A program made the position numbers and the translations under genes. 32,500 nucleotides of DNA from Symbiodinium natans (Eukaryota > Sar > Dinophyceae > Suessiales > Symbiodiniaceae). The notes beneath the pieces were generated by a model. The model saw nothing but the letters and a program-made list of their open reading frames with translations. It searched no databases and had not been told where the DNA came from. The stretch covers positions 1 to 32,500 of the forward strand of contig CAJNDS010000945.1 in the NCBI GenBank assembly GCA_905221605.1, written 5' to 3'. Every line of letters begins with the position of its first letter. Position 1 is the first letter of the stretch. Positions 1 to 8,867 of this stretch are shown one piece after another.

Positions 1-2145
1 AATGGTAAAGAAGGTAAGTCCCCCCGCCATTGGTTCAAATTTCAATTCCAAGCCTCCTCTCGATAAATGATACCATACCTCATCATTTCCAGAGATTCCT
101 TTAAATCTTTGAAATTCACCCTCAGAAAGGAATGAATACATTATGTTTATATATGCATTTCGTATTGTTCATTGACCATCGTATTGATTTTAGCCGATTT
201 GTTTCCGGCCAAGGTCTAAGCCAGGCTTGGGGATGCTTTGCCATCCAGATGCCAAAGATGAAGGCATAGATGAACAGCGCACGATTCCAATGGTTGATCA
301 AGGAAGGTTGCTAGTTGCTGACAGTTTACTCTGAGATCTAGAGAAGAGGCCGTGATGGAGGTGTCAGTGCCAAACCCTATAGGCCCCTGAGGCCCTAAAC
401 CCTGAGGGCATTCGCTCTTCGAGAATGCTGAGGGATGACTACAAGGGGATTGGCCCGGAAAAGCCCGAATCAGGTACTCTATGTAAACCTTTTTCAGGGG
501 GGATACAAGGCACCAAGCTCCTTTACTTCCCTCCAAGAACCAATAAGCAGGAGACTACCGTGTATGCATGCAAGATGCAGATGAAGATGGCTCAGAGAAT
601 AATTCGGATAAGTTCGGATGCTGCTTCTTCTTTCCGGCCGCTGCCGTGCGGGGGATCGTGTAGCTCAGATCGTTTAGTAGGACTTTGGGGCCGCTGCCCG
701 GCGGAAGCCGTGACGTGGAAAGTGCCAAATTGCGACTTCCGCTTCAAAGGGATCTGTGCTGTTCTGAGATTCTGAGGTATCTGGAGCATGTGGAATGTGG
801 TGCGTGGAGCTCCGTGAGATGCTGGAGGTCCGAAAGGCTGCGGAGGAAAGTCAAGCAAGTTCGCGGTTGCAAGGTGATGCTGTATACCACCTGCCTCAAA
901 CCTCTAAGTGAAATCCTTAAAGCGCATCTGTCAGAATTTAAGTGTACATTTGCATACCGGGCGGAGGTGCATTCCAAGGGCACCCAAGAGCTCCCGAAGC
1001 CCACAATGTTCCGGGCCTTGCGTTTCACTGTAGAACTGGGAAGTCGCTTGCTTAAAGAAGCTCGGAATTGCGTGCCGCCATGCTGCCTTTGGACATACGG
1101 TACGATGTACAAGCTTCTGCCCCCTGAGCCGCCTTTTACCGTCTTTGATGGCATGCTCTTATTCAGAAGCGGGCTGTGGCCCGCCTTAAGCCTACTCATC
1201 GGGCAACCCGCAGTTCATTTCGGACTTCTTTGCCAGCCACGCCAGGATGACTCCAGGCTGAAGATCCCGAGTGGCGCCTCGTGAGTCGGACCCCAGCCTG
1301 TGCGTGGCAGATGCTTTTTGTCTTCTTGCTTGGAGAAGTGCGGCTCGCGACCGACACCCTACGAAGGCCTAATGTGCTGCTCCGGGGATGTTGCGGGGTC
1401 TTTGCGTTGCATAAGGGGAAGAACCTGCAAAACCCCAGCCCTGCCCTACCACCATGCTTGCCTTCCGAAAGGTGTCATACAAGTTGCACTGCGGCTATGG
1501 TTCGGCCGGGTTTGGGTCCAGGGATGTTCTTTTCCAGATGCCGCGACATGAACAGTGAAGGACCCCACAACGGCTGATCAAGGAGGGTTCCTGAGGATTT
1601 ACCCTAAGGTCTAGAGAAGCATCTTTTTGGACCACATTGATGAAAACACGGCCGAGAGAGAAAGACCCCGTGACGAGGCGATGATTGACCACGATATGAG
1701 AGTCATGGGAAGGCTTCAAGGGCGCGGTCGCTGTTTGCTGGTGGGTTTCCCTGTTGCGTCCCCTGGAGGAGGCTTCTATGCGACCGCTCCTACAGGAAGC
1801 GCGAGCCCAGAATCCAAAGGCCATAGAGATTGGAAAATAGAGGTCTCGGGCAAAATGGCAACATGTTGTGGATGCGGCTCTTGGGGTGCATATAACATTT
1901 CTTGTGGGGAGGGCTTTAGGCAGCGCAATTTCAGGAACCAACTTTGGGGGCAACCAGCCGCCGGGCGCCTTCTCAGGATCAAACGACAAGGTTTTTCCGC
2001 TTCAGCAGCAGGGCCTCCGGAGCCGACGTGCCAGAGACACGGGCAAGGCAAAGGAGGAGCTTAGGGTCTTGTCACCTTGGGACGTTGGTTGCGCAACGCG
2101 CCCTACGAAACATCCACGATCCCCGAGTGCCCCCAGCGCCCACAC
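1..2145. other. Region without a confident gene
   Basis: I see no protein family and no convincing exon chain here. Several reading frames stay open for 80-200 codons on both strands, for example plus 685-1284, but none shows a recognisable motif and opposite-strand frames are equally long, as expected in GC-rich DNA. A minus-strand segment near 592-655 ends in a charged Glu/Ala-rich tail and could be a terminal exon, but nothing else supports it. The stretch is best treated as intergenic or intronic DNA. Confidence 0.4.
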
Positions 2146-2211
2146 CTGCAGCTTGGCCTCGGGTTCTGCTTTCGCGTCGTCGCCTCGGGCCGGGAGAAGG
2201 CCGGAGCAAGG
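2146..2211 (-). CDS. Possible short exon, unknown gene
   Basis: On the minus strand this segment reads as an acidic, Lys/Ala-rich peptide containing DDAKAEPEAKLQ, ending in CTGCAG directly before a GTGTGG donor-like sequence. The codon choice (GAG, AAG, CTG, CAG) resembles the better-supported exons of the window. The upstream border is not resolved and no family is recognised. It may belong to the same gene as the leucine-rich-repeat exon upstream on this strand. Confidence 0.2.
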
Positions 2212-2235
2212 GGCCGGCGACAGAGTGCCCCACAA

Positions 2236-2275
2236 CCCTAAACCCTAAACCCTAAACCCTAAACCCTAAACCCTA
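2236..2275. repeat. Telomere-like CCCTAAA array
   Basis: Between five and six tandem CCCTAAA heptamers lie on the plus strand. The unit is the complement of TTTAGGG, the plant-type telomere repeat also used by dinoflagellates. It is internal, so it is an interstitial array rather than a chromosome end. Confidence 0.9.
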
Positions 2276-2551
2276 GGCTACCTGCACGCTGTCTGCGCAG
2301 CATGAAGGATTACAAAGGCGCCGGTTCTCGGGCTCAAGGTTTCAAGTTTCGAGCGCAAAGGCTGAGAGCTTCAAGGAGGCTTCCCAGGACTCTTCGTATA
2401 CTTATAAAAATGTACCGGGGAGAGTCGCCTTTACACTCACTGGGTCGCCAAGGGAACACGAGGCTGCCGGAAGAGTGGCCGACGAACTCGCAGACAAACA
2501 ACAAAGAGAGCAAGCTTGACTTAAATTCGAACCCCGACAGGGGCTCCGAGC

Positions 2552-2633
2552 CCAGCTGGTTGTCTCCCAAAGCCAGAATCAGCTTCTGGAGCTGCGGCAG
2601 CCGGCTCAGGGCTTCCGCCAAAGAGGCCGCGCC
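2552..2633 (-). CDS. Leucine-rich-repeat exon (partial gene)
   Basis: The minus strand encodes 27 residues with the pattern SLAEALSRLPQLQKLILALG followed by DNQLG. This is one ribonuclease-inhibitor-type leucine-rich repeat: a helix (LAEALSRLPQL) leading into the strand-turn LxLxLxxNxLG. Such repeats form curved protein-binding surfaces. The segment is preceded by a GAG acceptor-like sequence and followed by G|GCTCGG, a GC-type donor. One repeat per exon is common in dinoflagellate LRR genes. No second repeat was found nearby, so this is either one exon of a longer gene or a relic. The repeat call comes from the sequence pattern; the gene context is unknown. Confidence 0.5.
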
Positions 2634-2952
2634 CTCGCGGGGCCTCGGGGTGGAGCTGAAGCTGAGGTCACGAGCAAAACAAGGGGCCTCAGGTCGGGTC
2701 TAAATGTTGTGCGTGTGTGTTCGGCGTTGGGGATTGCTTGAGGGCGCTTGCCGCTTGCCACTCGGTTTTTGGGGGGGGCGCGGTTTCGGGCCAAGTGGTT
2801 GAAGTCACGGGGGTTCAAGGCTTGAGAGTCACCCAGAGGGTCATAAAGCCCGAAGCACCCCAAAAGCCCTGAGCTTTACAAGCCTAACATCAAGCAGACC
2901 CTGAAACCTTCTGGTGCGGTTTCTCCGAGCTGCCGCAATCGCCCGGGCGGAC

Positions 2953-4222
2953 TCACTTGCTTCGTTTGCCCCCAGCCTGGCAGGGGCGCCACTTTGAGTT
3001 TAGGGTTGTGCATTGAAATGGATGGTTTAAACATGTGAAAAACCCTCCGCTTCGCCCTACCTCCAGGATCAGCCTCAGCACCTCTTCATGACTCTTTGCG
3101 TCGTCGGCCGGTGTTTCTCCATCAATATCTTTGACATTGAGGTTGACACGAGCCTGCGAAGCATGAGGAGAAGAGCACGGCAGCCGTGAAGGAACGGGTT
3201 CAAGCGCGAGCCCCACCCCCCCCCCCCCCCCCCCGCGACCTCAATCAGGGCGCGCACCGCGTCCACCTTGCCTTCGTATGCGGCCATGTGGAGCGGGGTA
3301 CGCTTGTTGTCGTCCACCTTCTGCAGGTCAGCTCCTGCCTCACAATCGTCATTTCAGAGTTGGGGGGGAAGTATCACTGAGTAACCCCGACTTCCCGGAA
3401 TGGCTGTCCTTGGGCTTATACATTAAGGGGGCCCCCGAGAAGGTGACAGAGCTGTAGATGGGGGGGCATTGAACAAAAGACTCTGATTCGAGCGGTTTAT
3501 GGGTGGCTGGGTTTTCGGGGGGATGGCATGGAGCTCCAGATCTGTTGAAACCAGGGGGCCAAATGCGTTCAGGAGGCTTGGAGAACTCCATTTCACCAGC
3601 AAAGCTGAAGAAGCTCTTAAATGCGCTCTTGGTTCATGCACTTTGGGGCCTTGGAGACCAAAGTAAAGCATCCGCAGTAGGATTTTCGGGTGCAGGGACG
3701 GCATTGAGCCTCAGATCTGCTGAAACGCCAAAGGCGTTTAGGAGGCCTCAGGAAATGCATTTGGTGTTGGTCGGAGGCCTAGGGAGCTGAAACACAAGCC
3801 AAATTAGGAAGCTGCAGCAGCCCTGCAGTGTCCGGCCTCCTGGAGGAACTTCAGCGCCGCCGCGTGGCCCTCGCGAGCGGCATAGTGCGCCGGCGTCCAT
3901 CCACGCAAGCCAGAGTCAGAGTCCAGTTCGGCACTCAAGTCGGCGCCGGCCTCGGCATGGAACTCGCTATCCACCCCGGCCTCGCCCTTCACAGCACCCT
4001 CACAGCCCTTCGGAAGAAATCACCACTTGACCTGCTACTGCGAAAGCAACAAAAAAGCCGCGCCTGACGCCACGCTGCGAGCGCCGCAACGTCGCCGTTC
4101 CGGGCGGCCAATTCCAATGAAATGTCTGGAAGCTGCTTCCTGGTAGTGGTCGGAGGGCTGCGTTCCTCTGCCGCCTCCGTCTTCTCGGCCTGTTCATGGT
4201 GCTGTCGGTTCCAGACCTGGAC
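2953..4222 (-). CDS. Ankyrin-repeat protein, five exons (5' end unresolved)
   Basis: Five minus-strand exons join without breaking frame: 4222-4064 (53 codons), 3950-3837 (38), 3338-3240 (33), 3153-3061 (31) and 2976-2953 (7 plus TGA). All introns are phase 0. The product has a charged Glu/Ala/Lys-rich lead followed by four ankyrin helices-turn units: LELAARNGDVAALAAW, GWTPAHYAAREGHAAALKFL, KRTPLHMAAYEGKVDAVRAL and DGETPADDAKSHEEVLRLIL. TPLHMAA is the classic ankyrin core. Ankyrin repeats bind other proteins; no catalytic domain is visible. The protein ends in a basic AGGKRSK tail. Donors are GC (exons 1 and 2) and GT (exons 3 and 4); acceptors all read AG|GC. The first exon follows a TAG acceptor and has no start codon, so at least one upstream exon is missing from the model. 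Confidence 0.75.
3216..3234. repeat. Poly-C tract of 19 bases
   Basis: A run of 19 C lies in the third intron of the ankyrin gene, only a few bases inside its donor, so the sense RNA would carry a 19-base G run beside the splice site. Such a tract is prone to length variation and could form a G-quadruplex with itself or in trans. Confidence 0.9.
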
Positions 4223-4562
4223 CTACGAAGCCTTCCTGCCGACTTGGGAGATGGGCGAGGGCTTTCAGCAAAAGAAGGCACGAGTGGCAAAGGAAAAGGG
4301 AAGTTCATTTGATCTGCTCTTGTGGGGACTTTAGTTCCACCGGGTCCGGCGAACATGATCTTGGGCCCACAACGACCGCATCACCTCCCTTGCAGGTCTT
4401 AAGCGATTGTCCTGAAAATTTCCCAATCCGAGGCAAAATCGTGGGGGATGTGAAGTCAAGGGACTGCCGAAACCAGAATGGGCCAGTTGGAGTGGTTCTT
4501 GCATGGGTAGTTTTCAAAATTAGGGTCCCTTTGGGATCTCCTTTAAAAGGTATACCCAAAGA

Positions 4563-4635
4563 GTTTAGGGTTTAGGGTTTAGGGTTTGGGGTTTAGGGTT
4601 TAGGGTTTCGGGTTTAGGGTTTAGGGTTTAGGGTT
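4563..4635. repeat. Telomere-like TTTAGGG array
   Basis: About ten tandem TTTAGGG units lie on the plus strand, with two variant units (TTTGGGG and TTTCGGG). The array lies upstream of the ankyrin gene's first visible exon, on the opposite sense from the array at 2236-2275. Confidence 0.9.
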
Positions 4636-5032
4636 CAGCATCTCAAGTTCGAGCATTTACTAGGCCAGCAGTGTGTGTAGGCAACGGAAAAAAACCCACC
4701 CACCCAGAGAATCCCACAACATTAAGAAAATAAAAAGTTTACACTTCTCATCAGCAAGCCCTGTCCTCCAACCTCACTGTGTCATGGACCATCCTACCCA
4801 CGAACCATTTCATCGACCCCCATAGAGGGGTGGGACTTGAAATCCTCAAACGGGTGAAGGCTCGGTTTTGGTCAAAATCCAGAAAAACGAGAGGCCCCCA
4901 GAACCGTCGATTTCATTCCTGAAAAATCGCATTTTTAACTGGGACCCGGGCCGATCCTGGGGTCACCCTCATTTGGGGTGTTTTTGGAAGTAAACTTTCC
5001 CTCTCAAGGGGGGGTCAGAGTTTCCCGCACGC
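4636..5032. other. Spacer with no recognised feature
   Basis: This stretch holds short CCCACC and AAAA runs and a moderately AT-rich start (4680-4760). I see no exon, RNA gene or repeat longer than a few units. Confidence 0.5.
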
Positions 5033-6200
5033 GGGCCAGGACAAGGCCAGACCCTTGAGTGCCCAACAGGGCCGGTCAATCTGGAAGGGCCAAAACCAAG
5101 GCCAAGGCCGCCCGCGCGCGGGCCAGGACAAGGCCAGACCCTTGAGTGCCCAACAGGGCCGGTCAATCTGGAAGGGCCAAAACCAAGGCCAAGGCCGGCC
5201 GCGCGCGGGCCAGGACAAGGCCAGACCCTTGAGTGCCCAACAGGGCCGGTCAATCTGGAAGGGCCAAAACCAAGGCCAAGGCCGCCCGCGCGGGCCAGGA
5301 CAAGGCCAGACCCTTGAGTGCCCAACAGGGCCGGTCAATCTGGAAGGGCCAAAACCAAGGCCAAGGCCGCCCGCGCGCGGGCCAGGACAAGGCCAGACCC
5401 TTGAGTGCCCAACAGGGCCGGTCAATCTGGAAGGGCCAAAACCAAGGCCAAGGCCGCCCGCGCGCGGGCCAGGACAAGGCCAGACCCTTGAGTGCCCAAC
5501 AGGGCCGGTCAATCTGGAAGGGCCAAAACCAAGGCCAAGGCCGCCCGCGCGCGGGCCAGGACAAGGCCAGACCCTTGAGTGCCCAACAGGGCCGGTCAAT
5601 CTGGAAGGGCCAAAACCAAGGCCAAGGCCGCCCGCGCGCGGGCCAGGACAAGGCCAGACCCTTGAGTGCCCAACAATCTGGGCCGGTCAACAAGGCCAGA
5701 CCCTTGAAGGGCCGGTCAATCTGGAAGGGCCAAAACCAAGGCCAAGAGTGCCGGGCCGGTCAATCTGGAAGGGCCAAAACCAAGGCCAAGGCCGCCCGCG
5801 CGCCGGCCAGGACAAGGCCAGACCCTTGAGTGCCCAACAGGGCCGGTCAATCTGGAGGGCCAAAAGGCCAAAAGGACAAGGCCAGACCCTTGGGGCCGGT
5901 CAATCTGGAAGGGCCGGCCAAGGCCGGCCGCGGCGGGCCAGGGGCCAACCCTTGAGTGCCCAACAGGGCCGGTCAATCTGGAAGGGCCAAAACCAAGGCC
6001 GGCCGCCCGCGCGGGCCAGGACAAGGCCAGACCCTTGAGTGCCCAACAGGGCCGGTCAATCTGGAAGGGCCAAAACCAAGGCCAAGGCCGCCTGCGCGCG
6101 GGCCAGGACAAGGCCAGACCCTTGAGTGCCCAACAGGGCCGGTCAATCTGGAAGGGTTAGCCCTTAGGGCGTGACCAACAGGGCCGGTCAATTTGCTGAC
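5033..6200. repeat. 87-bp GGCC-rich tandem repeat (minisatellite)
   Basis: Successive copies begin with GGGCCAGGACAAGGCC at 5033, 5120, 5207, 5292, 5379, 5466, 5553 and 5640, giving a period of 87 bp (85 once, where one GC of the GCGCGC run is missing). Each unit also holds GGCCGGTCAATCTGGAAGGG and an AAGGCCAAGGCC pair. From about 5670 to 6010 modules are shuffled, shortened and re-joined; two clean units return at 6013 and 6100, and a degraded copy ends near 6200. Because 87 is a multiple of three, long reading frames open in several frames on both strands. They have no start-codon context and no family resemblance, so I do not call them genes. Confidence 0.9.
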
Positions 6201-6227
6201 TATAGGGTTTAAATATATATAGGTAAG

Positions 6228-7500
6228 AGAGGTTTAGGGTTTGGGGTTTAGGGTTTACATGTCTCACGGACCATGGGAAGCCTGCTGCTCTATCTTACTG
6301 CTTCGGCGGCTTTTTAGCTCGGGCAAGTTCAGCTCGAGCTTCCGCAGAAAGCAGTCCGGTAAGCAGGGATTAAGGTTTAGGGTTTAGGGTTTAGGGTTTA
6401 GGGTTTAGGGTTTAGGGTTTAGGGTTTAGGGTTTAGGGTTTAGGGTTTAGGGTTTAGGGTTTAGGGTTTAGGGTTTAGGGTTTAGGGTTCCCATGAAACT
6501 TCCACAAAGACCACACTGACCAAGAAACTGTTGAATCAGTTGCCAGGCTGCTTCTTCTCTACCACAGACATGCGACTGGTGTAGCAGAAATAGAAAGGGA
6601 CTGCGTGATGCAGCACACCGAAGAATATGGTCACAGAGCCCCGATGCTGCAATGACAGTACGCTCTTGGCTTCACAGCTGGCCAGTGCAATTGTTGCTGC
6701 AGGGTACAAGAATTCGTCGGCTTTTAGGGCTTGAATCTTTTCCCGCTGTGTCCTCAGACATGCGGGATTTCAGCGCCCGTGACCTTACAGATCTTTTCGA
6801 CCCGCAAACTCAGACCGCTCCACGTGCCTGCAAGGTCTGCAAGAACTCCTTCGTCTTCGCAAGTTGCTCCTCCTGCAGTTCCGGCAAGGGAACCCGCGAA
6901 GTGTTGCTTTGCCCTTGAGGCCCCTCCTAGAGTGGAGTCGAAACTTCTTTCTCCTGCAGCACCGGTTCAGCCCCAAGCCAACCAACCGCGTGGCGAACTG
7001 CAACCCAAACACCCTCGTCAACCCACAGGGGATAAGATAGCATGCCCCTTCAACCGGGAGGCCATGCATAGGAGAGGGCCATTAAACCCTAGACCCTAAA
7101 CCCTAAATCCTAAACCCTATACACCCTAAACCCTAAACCCTAAACCCTAAACCCTAAACCCTAAACCCTAAACCCTAAACCCTAAACCCTAAACCCTAAA
7201 CCCTACCCAGAATATGAGAGTCACTGCAACTGGACTTGCCCCTCGGACTCCTGCAGCGAGGCCATAGCCTGCAGATACTCCTCCAGGAGCTGCTTTGGCG
7301 GATGCTCCTGGCACCAGCGGGATTCACCCCTTAGGGTTTAGGGTTTAGGGTTTAGGGTTTAGGGTTTAGGGTTTAGGGCTTAGGGTTTAGGGTTTAGGGT
7401 TTAGGGTTTCGGGTTTGACAGCATCTTTACCGAGTCTGCAACTTTCCCATCCGAAAGGGGCTCCCTGCAGGTCCTGCTCTTTAGTCGAGGCCAGGTTCTC
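6228..7500 (-). CDS. Exon islands of a possible coiled-coil gene
   Basis: Several short minus-strand segments between telomere-like arrays read as Gln/Glu/Leu-rich peptides with strong CAG/GAG/CTG codon use. In gene order they are: 7500-7434 (ENLASTKEQDLQ, with a G|GTAAAG donor), about 7314-7218 (KQLLEEYLQAMASLQESEGQ, after a CCAG acceptor), 6928-6831 (PELQEEQLAKTKEFLQTLQA, after a CTCTAG acceptor) and about 6356-6304 (SAEARAELARAKKPPKQ then TAA). The spacing of hydrophobic residues suits a coiled coil. The phases of adjacent islands do not all agree, and the last island is open in a second frame too, so this is a set of candidate exons rather than a finished model. The start is not found and the function is unknown. 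Confidence 0.35.
6373..6489. repeat. Telomere-like TTTAGGG array
   Basis: About sixteen nearly perfect TTTAGGG units lie on the plus strand, one of the cleanest arrays in the window. It sits between two candidate minus-strand exon islands, so it would be intronic there. A small satellite array (TTTAGGG with a TTTGGGG variant) lies at 6230-6257. Confidence 0.95.
7084..7205. repeat. Telomere-like CCCTAAA array
   Basis: About sixteen CCCTAAA units lie on the plus strand, with a few variants near the left end. The array faces the TTTAGGG array at 7331-7417 as an inverted pair around a 125-bp spacer that carries a candidate exon. Confidence 0.95.
7331..7417. repeat. Telomere-like TTTAGGG array
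   Basis: About twelve TTTAGGG units, with single-base variants, in the orientation opposite to 7084-7205. In the sense of the candidate minus-strand gene this array would lie a few bases downstream of a GTAAAG donor. Confidence 0.95.
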
Positions 7501-7545
7501 TTGAATGGACACCTAGAGCTCAGTTGTCCAGTACCTAGGGGTTTT

Positions 7546-7559
7546 AAAGGTTAACCTTT
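7546..7559. repeat. 14-bp perfect palindrome
   Basis: AAAGGTTAACCTTT is its own reverse complement. A related AAGGTTAAAGGTTA motif follows at about 7590-7605, and TTAACC recurs between them. The function is unknown; it may be a small footprint of a mobile or introner-type sequence. Confidence 0.6.
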
Positions 7560-7808
7560 GGGAATATAAGGGGAACATATTAACCCAAAAAGGTTAAAGG
7601 TTACCTACTCTACTACAAAGAGAGAAAATCGAAGCCAGGGATGAGGAACGTAGCGTGTCGGCTTGAAGCTAGGATTTGGGCTGTAGGCTTCTGGGCATAA
7701 GGTTGAGGAAAGTACGTGGTGTGTTGCTTGAGCCTTTCAGTAGGCTTGGCCGGCAAATCACAATCATATGGAACATGGAACTTGACTTTCCATCGTCTCA
7801 AGGCAGCA

Positions 7809-7995
7809 TTATATAGAACTCCTCCCGCAGGCAGCCCTCTTCCCTTGCTGACAGCTCAGAATTTCAGCAGTGCAGCGGCTGCAACCCTGTGACGGGAGCC
7901 CAGCCCGCGTGCCAGCCACACTGGCGATCGCGGCCAGCGCGACCAGCTGAGTCACCTTACACCAGCTTTTGATGACATCTGACATCGTATAGAGG
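7809..7995 (-). CDS. Small secreted peptide or terminal exon (two readings)
   Basis: Two minus-strand readings compete. One starts at 7985 and gives 58 residues: a short polar lead, a hydrophobic core (QLVALAAIASVAGTRAG) that looks like a signal peptide, and a tail with four cysteines, ending TAA at 7809. The other starts after a GAGGCAG acceptor at 7995 and gives a short terminal exon (PLYDVRCHQKLV, stop at 7957) that would follow in phase the Cys-rich exon ending at 8495. The first has the more protein-like signature, the second the better splice context. They are mutually exclusive unless both transcripts exist. No family is recognised. Confidence 0.35.
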
Positions 7996-8480
7996 CTGCC
8001 TCCCAAGCGGCAGGGTTTGGGATTGGGAGGTTTCGTCATTCCGTCCTGGAGTTCACACCCTAAGTCACATGGTGCTATAGACCGACACTCAAGCGTTTCC
8101 ACCCGAAGACTCAAGACCGAAGCATCCACGCACGACACCCGAAAACTCAGCCCGCGGCCAGCATCGCGTAGATGAAGCTTGGAGTTGACAAACTTACACA
8201 AACTTGCAATGGGAGCCCAAAACTGGCAAACAAGGGATGCGCGTGCGAACACTTCACGGCCCCTGGGCATTCAAGGCTGAGGGTTTAGGGGCCCCAAAAG
8301 GATCGCTTTGCTTTGCAGGGTCTCCGGGGCCTCTTGTTCCCGTGTCTTCGATGCCGGAACTGGCACATTCTTTTTCCCCGAGGCTTTTCTGAGTACCCGG
8401 AGGAATCGAGAGGAATCGAGGCGCATGTGGGAGGAGCCCAGAGGAGCCACGGATTCACGGATGGTGAAGGAAAGTTCGAA

Positions 8481-8867
8481 GAAGGGATTTGCACCTGCAG
8501 CAAAGTGGCTAGGTCTGTGATACTATGGTTGGGACATTCTGCCACCAGGCAAGCAAAGCACGCCTGGGTCAGGCATTTTTTTGCGTTGGCCTGTGCTGCT
8601 ACATCTGCTTTACATTCCTCAGTGGCTCGGATTTGTACATTGAGTGGATGTGCAACATAGGTGCTAATGTTCACGTGCGAGTACCGTGAACCTCTGTACA
8701 ACTCAAAAGAGGGGCGAGGGCAGAGGGGAGAGGGGGGAGGGAAGAGTCCCTGCTCTTTGTGGGAAGCCACCGTCGTTTGCCGGACAGGTCACTGCGCCCA
8801 ACTCAGCGCATCATTTCATGAAGTTTTCCGTTGAGAGCGCCCTTGATCTTCTCGTTGAGAGTATTTC
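8481..8867. repeat. Duplicated segment, copy A
   Basis: This 387-bp segment recurs in the same orientation at 10254-10620 with only scattered substitutions plus 17-bp and 3-bp length differences. It covers the last coding codons of the secreted-protein gene, the following pyrimidine-rich stretch (minus-strand sense) and the Cys-rich exon. The right break falls inside the coding sequence and the left one about 13 bp into the next intron. Confidence 0.9.
8495..8693 (-). CDS. Cysteine-rich exon downstream of the secreted-protein gene
   Basis: This minus-strand exon reads one base plus 66 codons. It follows a long pyrimidine tract and a TTGTACAG acceptor and ends CTGCAG before a GTGCAA donor, so both borders are good. 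The peptide holds five cysteines in its second half (spacings 12, 4, 2 and 4 residues) within EECKADVAAQANAKKC and CFACLVAECP, suggesting disulfide bonds or metal binding. The phase matches an alternative GC donor just before the stop codon of the neighbouring secreted protein (GAAATGAT|GCGC), so the two may form one longer secreted protein. Without that splice it would be an untranslated or separate exon. The family is unknown. Confidence 0.5.

Noticed and set aside
685-1284. 199-codon plus-strand open frame
   Set aside because: An opposite-strand frame of 151 codons overlaps it, composition is not coding-like (many Cys/Arg/Leu without pattern), and there is no splice or leader context.
5033-6174. 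Reading frames of 118-327 codons across the 87-bp repeat, on both strands
   Set aside because: They exist because the period is a multiple of three. Several frames on both strands are equally open, there is no family resemblance, and the shuffled core breaks any regular protein repeat.
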